DNA of 64,000 nt from Xanthomonas hortorum pv. cynarae (GTDB taxonomy: Bacteria; Pseudomonadota; Gammaproteobacteria; Xanthomonadales; Xanthomonadaceae), in NCBI RefSeq assembly GCF_002939985.1, contig NZ_MDFM01000003.1, positions 165,684 through 229,683 of the forward strand, read 5' to 3'. This document shows positions 38,136 to 45,549 of this stretch, one piece after another (within the stretch, counting starts at the first letter, position 1; each line of letters opens with the position of its first letter). Under the pieces are notes generated by a model, which saw only the letters and a list, made by a program, of their open reading frames with translations, was not told the origin of the DNA and ran no database searches. Made by a program: the position numbers and the translations under genes.

Positions 38136-39515
38136 ATGGCTTCCGAAAACTTCGCCGCGTCCTTGCCTGCTGCCGATGCCGCCACGCTGGCGCGCATCGA
38201 TGGCTGCGAATCGGTCGACCTGCTGCTGCCCGACACCAACGGCGTACTGCGTGGCAAACGTGTGACAGGCGAGGCGCTTGGCAAGATCTATCGCGATGGC
38301 GTGTGCCTGCCGATGTCGCTGATCGCCACCGACATCACCGGCAATACCGTGGAAGAAACCGGGCTGGGCTACGCCATCGGCGATGCCGACCGCATCTGCC
38401 GGCCGATCGAAGGCTCGCTGCGCCCGGTGCCGTGGGCACCGCAGCCGATGGCGCAGCTGCTGCTGGCGATGCACAACCACGACGGCAGTGTGTTCAAGGT
38501 CGCACCACGCGCGGTACTGCAGCGTGTGTTGCGTGGCTTTGCCGCGCTCGGCCTGACCCCGGTGATCGCGGTGGAGCTGGAGTTCTATCTGTTCGACGCA
38601 GTGGCCGATGCGCAGGGGCGTCCGCAGACCCCGCGCGACCCCGTCACCGGTGAGCGCAGCGACAGCACCCAGGTGTATTCGCTGCAGGACCTGGACCACC
38701 AGCGCGGCTTCACCGATGCAGTCACCGCCGCCTGCCGGCAACAAGGCATCCCGGCCGATACGGCGGTGGCCGAATACGCACCCGGCCAGTTCGAAATCAA
38801 CCTGCAGCATCGCGCCGATGCGGTGGCCGCCTGCGACGAGGCACTGCTGCTCAAACGCACCATCAAGGCGATCGCGCAGCAGCAGGGCAAGCTCGCCAGC
38901 TTCATGGCCAAGCCGTTCCCGGGCCAGGCCGGCAGCGGCTTGCATCTGCACGTGAGCCTGCTCGATGCCGATGGCCACAACGTGTTTGCCAGCAGCGCCG
39001 ATGCGCCAGCCGACAGCCTGCGCCACGCCATCGCCGGGCTGCAGCGGCATGCGGATGCCTCGCTGCTGGTGTTCGCACCGCACGCCAATAGTTATCGACG
39101 CTTCGTCAGCAATGCCTTCGTACCATTGGATGCGAGCTGGGGCTTCAACAATCGCACCGTGGCGCTGCGCATCCCGCATAGCGATGCACGCAATACCCGG
39201 ATCGAACACCGCATTGCCGGCGCGGACGCCAATCCGTATCTGGTCGCCGCCACTGTGCTCGCCGCCATGCTGGATGGCCTGCAGCACCCCGGCGAGCCCA
39301 CCGCGCCGGTCACCGGCAATGCCTATGCGCAAGCGGTGTTCCAGCCGCGTACCTGGCAAGGCGCAGTCGATGCATTTGGCGCCAGCCCTTTCATCGGCGA
39401 GCAGTTCGGCAGCCAGTTCCAGCATGTGTTCGGCCAGCAGAAACAACGCGAATTGCTCGACTACCAGGCGCTGGTGCCGGATCTGGATTACGCCCGGTAT
39501 CTGCGGACCGTGTGA
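38136..39515 (+). CDS. spuI: Second glutamine synthetase-like gamma-glutamylpolyamine synthetase (SpuI-like)
   Basis: 459 residues from ATG 38136. GS fold with VELEFYLFD, EINLQHRADAV, GSGLHLHVSL and NNRTVALRIP; the N-terminal half differs clearly from spuB, so this is an old paralogue rather than a recent duplicate. Divergent from puuD/spuB, as spuI is in Pseudomonas. The FAD oxidase that would use its product overlaps its stop codon. Confidence 0.87.
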   Translation: MASENFAASLPAADAATLARIDGCESVDLLLPDTNGVLRGKRVTGEALGKIYRDGVCLPMSLIATDITGNTVEETGLGYAIGDADRICRPIEGSLRPVPWAPQPMAQLLLAMHNHDGSVFKVAPRAVLQRVLRGFAALGLTPVIAVELEFYLFDAVADAQGRPQTPRDPVTGERSDSTQVYSLQDLDHQRGFTDAVTAACRQQGIPADTAVAEYAPGQFEINLQHRADAVAACDEALLLKRTIKAIAQQQGKLASFMAKPFPGQAGSGLHLHVSLLDADGHNVFASSADAPADSLRHAIAGLQRHADASLLVFAPHANSYRRFVSNAFVPLDASWGFNNRTVALRIPHSDARNTRIEHRIAGADANPYLVAATVLAAMLDGLQHPGEPTAPVTGNAYAQAVFQPRTWQGAVDAFGASPFIGEQFGSQFQHVFGQQKQRELLDYQALVPDLDYARYLRTV

Positions 39516-40831
39516 TGGGCGGCGCGGCCACACAACTGCCAGACACCGACACGCCGGGCAACGGCTATCCCGACAGTTGGTACGCGCGCAGCACGCCCGC
39601 CTTGCCGGAACAGCCGTGCCTGCAAGGCATTGAACGCGCCGATGTCTGCATTCTCGGCGCCGGCTACACCGGCCTCACTGCGGCCCTGGCCCTGGCCGAG
39701 GCCGGCTACAAGGTCATCGTGCTGGAAGCCAGGCGCATCGGCTGGGGCGCGTCCGGGCGCAACGGCGGCCAGGCCATCGTGGGCTACGGCTGCGAGCAGG
39801 AAACGCTGGAAGCACTGGTCGGCAATGCCGATGCGCGGCTGTTGTTCGACTTCTCACGCGATGGCATGCGCCTGCTGCGCGCGCGCATCGAGCGTCATGC
39901 CATCGCCTGCGACTGGCGCGACGGCCACGCCCACGTGCCGCTGAAACCGCGCCAGGTGCAGGCCTTGCAGCACGGCATCGTGCGCATGGCCGAGCGCTAC
40001 GACTACCCGCTGGAATGGTGGGACCGCGCCCGCACCCGGCAGGTACTGGACAGCCCGCTGTATCTGGGCGCGATGTTCGACCCGGCCAGCGGCCATCTGC
40101 ACCCACTGGCCTACGCGCTCGGTCTGGCGCGTGCGGCGCTGGCGGCCGGCGTGCGCATCTACGAAGACTCGGCGGTGACCCGGCTGGGCCACGGCGACCG
40201 CGTGGTGATGCACACCGCCCAGGGCAGCGTCAGCGCCGACTTCGGCGTGATCGCCGGAAACGCCTTGTTACACGGCATTTCCACATCGCTGGAACGCCAC
40301 ATCATGCCGGTGGGCACCTATGTCGGCGCGACGCCGCCGCTGGGTGAGGCGCGCGCACGCGTCTTGATCGCCAACGACATGGCCGTGGCCGATACCAACT
40401 GGGCGCTGGACTATTACCGGCTCAGCGCCGACCACCGGCTGCTGTTCGGCGGCCGCGCCAGTTATTCCTCGCGCCCGCCGCCCGGCTTGAACCGCTTGAT
40501 GACGCAGCGCATGCACACCGTGTTCCCGCAGCTACGCGGCGTGCCGTTGGAAACGCTGTGGGGCGGCTATGTGGACATCTCGCGCAACCGCGCCCCGCAC
40601 TGGGGCCGGCTGGCAGCCAATGTGTATTTCGCGCAGGGTTTCTCCGGCCATGGCGTGGCAGCCACCGGCCTTGCCGGTCATGTCATCGCAGAGGCCATCA
40701 CCGGTCAAAGCCAACGTCTGGACGTGTTCGAGCGCATCCCGCATCTGCCCTTCCCTGGCGGACGGCTCATGCGTACTCCCTTGCTGGTGGCGGCGATGAG
40801 CTGGTACCGGCTACGCGATGCGCTGTGGTGA
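39515..40831 (+). CDS. puuB: Gamma-glutamylputrescine oxidase-type FAD oxidoreductase (PuuB/PauB)
   Basis: 438 residues; the ATG overlaps the ligase stop (GTGATG, with a GTG one codon earlier). DAO-family flavoprotein: FAD-binding GAGYTGLTAALALAEAG at about 50-66, then SGRNGGQAIVGYG, and FSGHGVAATGLAGHVIAEA near the C-terminus. PuuB oxidises gamma-glutamylputrescine to the aldehyde. A PuuC-type aldehyde dehydrogenase is not adjacent. Confidence 0.88.
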   Translation: MGGAATQLPDTDTPGNGYPDSWYARSTPALPEQPCLQGIERADVCILGAGYTGLTAALALAEAGYKVIVLEARRIGWGASGRNGGQAIVGYGCEQETLEALVGNADARLLFDFSRDGMRLLRARIERHAIACDWRDGHAHVPLKPRQVQALQHGIVRMAERYDYPLEWWDRARTRQVLDSPLYLGAMFDPASGHLHPLAYALGLARAALAAGVRIYEDSAVTRLGHGDRVVMHTAQGSVSADFGVIAGNALLHGISTSLERHIMPVGTYVGATPPLGEARARVLIANDMAVADTNWALDYYRLSADHRLLFGGRASYSSRPPPGLNRLMTQRMHTVFPQLRGVPLETLWGGYVDISRNRAPHWGRLAANVYFAQGFSGHGVAATGLAGHVIAEAITGQSQRLDVFERIPHLPFPGGRLMRTPLLVAAMSWYRLRDALW

Positions 40832-40911
40832 TCTGCGCCTGAGAGCGGCTGACAAAACTACTTCACGTTGTTCGATTGCAGAGCTGCTGAGCTGCGACTT
40901 GGCTGCAGGGC

Positions 40912-41013
40912 CCTTGCCGGCCCACCATCGCGGGACACGCCGCAAGTACGTCCTTGTAAGCTCTTACGCGGCATCCATGCCGCGTAAGGTCCCGCGACGG
41001 TGGGCGGGCAAGG
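40912..41013 (+). repeat. Two-stem repeat, type 1, copy 2
   Basis: Same 102-base plan as at 8602. Left arm has CCTTGCCGGCCCACC, right arm GGTGGGCGGGCAAGG; the inner CTTACGCGGCAT stem is identical. No tandem expansion precedes this copy. Confidence 0.92.
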
Positions 41014-41152
41014 ACCAGTCAAGATGATCGGTGTGCATGGTGCAAGCAATGCCTTACGTGGGTTGCTTAGATAACGGCACGCCTGATTCATCTTCTCAAT
41101 GTAAGCCGAGCGATGGACAAGCTTTAAGAAAGCAACCGACAAACTCTCTGGT

Positions 41153-41255
41153 GCGGTGTCCTCACCGCTTGCGGGACCGTGTGGCGGCATGGATGCCGCC
41201 ACCGAGCCTAAATGGACGTACTTGCGACGTGTCCCGCGAGCGGTGAGGACACCGC
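41153..41255 (-). repeat. Two-stem repeat, type 2, copy 2
   Basis: 103 bases, outer arms GCGGTGTCCTCACCGCTTGC and GAGCGGTGAGGACACCGC, inner stem TGGCGGCAT / ATGCCGCCA. The spacing from the type 1 copy is 139 bases, larger than at the other two pairs. Confidence 0.88.
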
Positions 41256-41453
41256 GCCCTCGACCCACGCAGCGTTTGATCTGGATCTCATCCGCCAAGA
41301 TGCGGCCGACAAAACCACTGCACTCACTGACAGGCGCTCGCTCGCTAGGTTTTGTTAGCCACTCCTAGTCTTCGCCACTTTGAGACGAAGCACTCAAGTT
41401 TTGGCGAGCAGAGCCGTTAGCTGGTATGACGGTTCGATCCGCACGGCCAACCG

Positions 41454-42752
41454 ATGTCCCCAGGCACCTTACATCGCAATAGTGAAAGCGCAGTTTTGCC
41501 GCAACGCGTGTTGCTGGTGGAAAACTCGCGCACGTTCACCAGCATGCTGCGCGAAGCCATCGAGCAACGCGTGGAACTGCCCGTGACGGTTGTCTCGACC
41601 CTGGCCGAAGCGGCGCGCGTACTCGACGAAGAAGATGGTTGGTTCCTGGTCCTGACCGGGCTGGTGCTGGTGGATGGCGACCGCGACAAGGTCGTGGAAT
41701 TTTTCCTCTCGCGCAAACTGCCCACCGTGGTGGTCAGCGGCGTCTACGACGAGGATCTGCGCCAGCGCGTGCTGCAGCAGCAGATCATCGATTACGTGCT
41801 CAAAAATGCGCCAGGTGCGATCGAATATCTGGCCTGGCTGGTGCAGCGCCTGGAGCGCAATCGGCGTATCGCCGCGCTGGTGGTGGACGACTCCTTGTCT
41901 GCGCGTACCTATGCCGGCGCATTGCTGTCGATGTACGGCTACCGCGTGGTGCTCGCTGCCGATGGTGCCTCCGGCCTGCAGGCGATCGAGCGCGACCCCG
42001 GCATTCGACTGACCATCGTCGATCAGGAAATGCCCGGCATGGAAGGCGTGGAATTCACCCGCCGGCTGCGTGCGATCCGCTCACGCGACAAGGTTGCCGT
42101 GATCGGCATTTCCGGCGACAGCGATTCGTCGCTGATCCCGCGTTTTCTCAAGAACGGCGCCAACGACTTTTTACGCAAACCATTCTCACGCGAAGAATTC
42201 TTCTGCCGCGTGTCGCAGAACGTGGACCAGCTGGAACTGATCGGCACGCTGCAGGATCTGGCTACCCGGGACTTCCTCACCGGCCTGCCCAACCGGCGTT
42301 ATTTTCTGGAACAGAGCCAGCGGGTGATCCCCGCCTTGCTGTCGCAGGACCAGACGGTGACTGCGGCCATGGTGGACATCGACCACTTCAAACATATCAA
42401 CGACACCTGGGGCCACGAAGCCGGCGACCAGGCATTGCGTGCGGTGGCCGCCTCGGTCTCCGGGCATGCGCGGCCGCAGGATCTGGTAGCGCGCTTCGGC
42501 GGCGAAGAATTCTGCCTGCTGGTGCCGGGGCTGGATGTCGCCAACGCCAGCGACTATTTCGAAACCTTGCGTGAGCGCATCAGCGCCTTGCGCGTGCGCG
42601 TGGGCGACGAAACGCTGAGCATGACGGTCAGCATCGGCGTATGCATCGCCAGCGAAGGCGACCAGTCGCTGCATCATCTGTTGAACGAGGCGGACAAGCA
42701 CCTGTATCTGGCCAAGGCCGGCGGTCGCAATCAGGTCCGTCTGGCAGTCTGA
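41454..42752 (+). CDS. REC-REC-GGDEF diguanylate cyclase
   Basis: 432 residues. An N-terminal receiver-like domain (about 15-135) reads VLTGLVLVDGD where a phosphoacceptor Asp would be expected, so it is probably degenerate. The second receiver (about 140-260) is intact, with VDDS, Asp190 in IVDQEMPG and RKPF. The GGDEF domain has GGEEF at 349-353 and an intact inhibitory site RPQD at 340-343 for product feedback. It makes cyclic di-GMP on phosphorylation of the second receiver. No kinase is adjacent. Confidence 0.92.
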   Translation: MSPGTLHRNSESAVLPQRVLLVENSRTFTSMLREAIEQRVELPVTVVSTLAEAARVLDEEDGWFLVLTGLVLVDGDRDKVVEFFLSRKLPTVVVSGVYDEDLRQRVLQQQIIDYVLKNAPGAIEYLAWLVQRLERNRRIAALVVDDSLSARTYAGALLSMYGYRVVLAADGASGLQAIERDPGIRLTIVDQEMPGMEGVEFTRRLRAIRSRDKVAVIGISGDSDSSLIPRFLKNGANDFLRKPFSREEFFCRVSQNVDQLELIGTLQDLATRDFLTGLPNRRYFLEQSQRVIPALLSQDQTVTAAMVDIDHFKHINDTWGHEAGDQALRAVAASVSGHARPQDLVARFGGEEFCLLVPGLDVANASDYFETLRERISALRVRVGDETLSMTVSIGVCIASEGDQSLHHLLNEADKHLYLAKAGGRNQVRLAV

Positions 42753-42818
42753 TCGAGGCCGGCTGAGCCGCGCAGCAAGCGCCTGCCGGCATGCAATCAA
42801 GCATGATCGATAGCGCTT

Positions 42819-42842
42819 CATCGCGCGCCAGCGCGCTCCTAC
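42819..42842. repeat. Half copy of the GTAGGAGCGC repeat
   Basis: CATCGCGCGC-CAGCGCGCTCCTAC: one arm of the palindromic repeat seen whole at 53152 and 53279. It lies between convergent genes and supplies the stop codon of the MFS gene at 42839. Confidence 0.8.
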
Positions 42843-44146
42843 ACGAACGGATGTGCCTGGCTGGAACGGCGCCGCATCGCACGCGCCGCGATCAACGCCA
42901 ACAGACTCAGCACCGCAGCGCCCCCCAGATACTGCCCGACCGCCTGCACGCCATAACGTGCGGCCAGTTGCGTGGCCACATACGGTGCCGGCGCCGCACC
43001 CAGAATGCTGGCCAGATTGAACGACAACGAGGCGCCGGTGTAACGCACCTCGGTGGGATACAACTCGGCCAGCAGCGTGCCGCAGGGGCCGTAGGTCAGG
43101 CCCATGAAAAAGAAGCCCAACCCCAGGAAGATCAACACCTGCAACGGATGATTGGCCTGAAACAACGGCGCAAACGCCAGCCCGAACGCAATGATCGCGA
43201 TGCTGGCCAGCATCATCGCCAGCGGTGCACCATGGCGATCACCAAACTTGGCCGAAAGCGGAATGCCGATCGCGAAAAAGACGATACCGGCCATCTGCAG
43301 CAGCAGAAACTGCTCCTTGTCGTAACCCAGCGTCTTGGTACCGTAACCCAGCGCGAACACCGTCATCAGATAGAACAGCACAAAGGTGGCGAACGCACCC
43401 AGCGTGCCGATGATCAAGGCCGGCCAGTGCTGGGTGATCACCGTGCCCAATGGCAGGCGTACGCGTGTCTTGTGGTCCAGGGTCTTCTGGAAATCCGGTG
43501 TCTCGGTGATGCTCAGGCGCACCCACAAGCCGGTCAGCACCAGCAATGCACTGGCCAGAAAGGGCACACGCCAGCCCCATTGCATGAACTGCGCATCGTC
43601 AAGCACTGCGCCCATGCCCAGGAAGGTGCCAGTGGACAATAGAAAGCCCAGCGGCGCCCCCAACTGCGGAAACATGCCATACCACACGCGTTTTCCCGGC
43701 GGCGCGTTTTCGGTAGCAAGCAACACCGCCCCACCCCATTCGCCGCCCAAACCCAGGCCCTGTCCGAAGCGGCACAACGCCAACAGCGCGGGCGCAAACA
43801 CGCCGATCTGCGCGTAGCTGGGCAGCAAGCCGATCGCCACCGTGGACAAGCCCATCGTCAGCAGCGCCGCCACCAACGTGGCCTTGCGCCCGACCCGATC
43901 GCCAAAGTGGCCGAACACGGCCGAGCCCACCGGCCGCGCGACAAATGCGACGGCGAATGTCGCCAGCGACTGTAGCATCGCGGCGCTGCCATCGCCGGCA
44001 GGAAAGAACAAGGTGGGGAACACCAGCACTGCGGCAGTGGCGTAAATATAGAAATCGAAGAACTCGATGGTGGTGCCGATCAAACTGGCGAACAGCACGC
44101 GCGCAGGCGAATTGATGGGCGAGGCGAGCGGCGCGGCGGCAGTCAT
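42839..44146 (-). CDS. MHS-family MFS transporter (ProP/ShiA-like)
   Basis: 435 residues from ATG 44146, 12 helices. Metabolite:H+ symporter signatures: IGTTIEFFDFYIYATAA, FGHFGDRVGRKATL, RFGQGLGLGGEWGGAVLLATE and YPTEVRYTGASLSFNLAS. The family imports dicarboxylates, betaines, shikimate or amino acids; the substrate cannot be told. The stop codon lies in a repeat arm. Confidence 0.9.
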   Translation of the reverse strand: MTAAAPLASPINSPARVLFASLIGTTIEFFDFYIYATAAVLVFPTLFFPAGDGSAAMLQSLATFAVAFVARPVGSAVFGHFGDRVGRKATLVAALLTMGLSTVAIGLLPSYAQIGVFAPALLALCRFGQGLGLGGEWGGAVLLATENAPPGKRVWYGMFPQLGAPLGFLLSTGTFLGMGAVLDDAQFMQWGWRVPFLASALLVLTGLWVRLSITETPDFQKTLDHKTRVRLPLGTVITQHWPALIIGTLGAFATFVLFYLMTVFALGYGTKTLGYDKEQFLLLQMAGIVFFAIGIPLSAKFGDRHGAPLAMMLASIAIIAFGLAFAPLFQANHPLQVLIFLGLGFFFMGLTYGPCGTLLAELYPTEVRYTGASLSFNLASILGAAPAPYVATQLAARYGVQAVGQYLGGAAVLSLLALIAARAMRRRSSQAHPFV

Positions 44147-44302
44147 CGTTGATCGACATCCAGACAAGACAAGACGGCCGATTCTGGCAGATTGCCGCGA
44201 CGGTTTGCGCGGACCAACCGGCCTGGGAAAAGTTACAGGCGTGACCGTCCGCTTTGTGGCAGCAGGGCTGTGAGATCTCGGTTGAAGCGGTGGAGGAGTG
44301 CG

Positions 44303-44702
44303 GATAGATCACTTGCAGAGCGGATGATCTTCGGCTTGGCTGCAGGGCCCCTCGCCCGCCCAGCATCGTGGGACACGCGGAAAGTTAGGAGCGTTTGGAC
44401 GATGCAGATAGATCGCTTGTAGAGCCAATGATCTTCGGCTTGGCTGCAAGGCCCTTGCCCGCCCAGCATCGAGGGACACACGGAAAGTTAGGAGCGTTTG
44501 GACGATGCAGATAGATCACTTGTAGAGCCGATGATCTTCGGCTTGGCTGCAGGGCCCTTGCCCGCCCAGCATCGTGGGACACACGGAAAGTCAGGAGCGT
44601 TTGGACGATGCAGATAGATCGCTTGTAGAGCCGATGATCTTCAGCTTGGCTGCGGGGCCCTTGCCCGCCCACCATCGCGGGACACGCCGCAAGTACGTCC
44701 AT
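44303..44702. repeat. Tandem units of 103-104 bp
   Basis: Units start at 44303, 44407, 44510 and 44613, each beginning GATAGATC and containing GATGATCTTCGGCTTGGCTG and GGGCCCTTGCCCGCCCAGC. The first three end GGAGCGTTTGGACGATGCA; the fourth runs into the complete hairpin at 44659. The core is the left arm of the type 1 repeat, but the flank differs from the 97-bp units at 8362. Confidence 0.9.
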
Positions 44703-44760
44703 GTAGGCTCTTACGCGGCATCCATGCCGCGTAAGGTCCCGCGACGGTGGGCGGGCAAGG
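44659..44760 (+). repeat. Two-stem repeat, type 1, copy 3
   Basis: 102 bases with the same arms and inner stem as copies 1 and 2; the right arm has GCGACGG instead of GCGATGG, which leaves a G-U type pair in RNA. Confidence 0.92.
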
Positions 44761-44819
44761 ACCTGTCGAGATGGTCGGTGTGCATGGCTTTCAACAAAGC
44801 GACCAGCAATCTTTCTGGT

Positions 44820-44922
44820 GCGGTGCCCTCGCCGATTGCGGGACCTTGTGGCGGCATGGATGCCGCCACCGAGCCTACATGGACGTACTTGCGGCGTGTC
44901 CCGCGAGCGGTGAGGGCACCGC
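44820..44922 (-). repeat. Two-stem repeat, type 2, copy 3
   Basis: 103 bases. Outer arms read GCGGTGCCCTC and GAGGGCACCGC where copy 2 has GCGGTGTCCTC and GAGGACACCGC: a paired C-G for T-A change. Inner stem is as in the other type 2 copies. Confidence 0.88.
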
Positions 44923-45064
44923 GCTCTCGACTAACCAGGCTTTTGACGTAAGCATTTGACTGCATCGAACGACGAGACGACTCGAAATCTCGGTCGTCTT
45001 GAAGTATTTGCACTTGCGGATAGATCAGTTCTAGAGCCGATGATCTTCAGCTTTGCTGCAGGGC

Positions 45065-45166
45065 CCTTGCCCGCCCACCATCGCGGGACACGCTGCAAGT
45101 ACGTCCTTGTAAGCTCTTACGCGGCATCCATGCCGCGTAAGGTCCCGCGACGGTGGGCGGGCAAGG
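45065..45166 (+). repeat. Two-stem repeat, type 1, copy 4
   Basis: 102 bases, the only type 1 copy without a type 2 partner. It is preceded by one GATAGATC unit (about 45022) and followed by two GTCGGTGTGCATG motifs. It lies just downstream of the small gene at 45241. Confidence 0.9.
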
Positions 45167-45240
45167 ACCTGTCGAGATGGTCGGTGTGCATGTTGAGAAA
45201 GTCGGTGTGCATGGTTGCATGCAAACAACCAGCAACTTTC

Positions 45241-45549
45241 TTAGTCAACGGGTGGCGCTTGCGCCGTTTCGCGCTGCGCATGCGCTGCCAACCCGGCAGG
45301 CGTCAGCAGCGCGAATTGCCGCTCGCCGCGGTCTTCCACCTGGATCCAACCCGGACCAGGTTGGCCATCAAGACTGGCGCTGCCCAGCCAGGCCAATGTG
45401 CGCAGCAGCACGCTCATGCGCACGCACAATTGCTTGCACAACCGCGCCAGCGACACGCCGTCGGGCGTGTCGGCCAGCGCGGTGAGCAGCTGTGCGGTGA
45501 GCTGTGGATCAGCGGACAAGCACGGCCCCGATATCGCGCGATGCGGCAT
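45241..45549 (-). CDS. Small protein, winged-helix-like, at the end of the formate dehydrogenase-like operon
   Basis: 102 residues as drawn, overlapping the upstream molybdoenzyme gene by 41 bases; a TTG at 45519 giving MSADPQLTAQLL would cut the overlap to 11 bases and start just before the likely fold. The central part (LLTALADTPDGVSLARLCKQ then LCVRMSVLLRTLAWL) looks like a winged-helix DNA-binding fold, followed by a beta-hairpin (GWIQVEDRGERQFALLT). A regulator of the operon is possible but unproven. Confidence 0.6.
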   Translation of the reverse strand: MPHRAISGPCLSADPQLTAQLLTALADTPDGVSLARLCKQLCVRMSVLLRTLAWLGSASLDGQPGPGWIQVEDRGERQFALLTPAGLAAHAQRETAQAPPVD

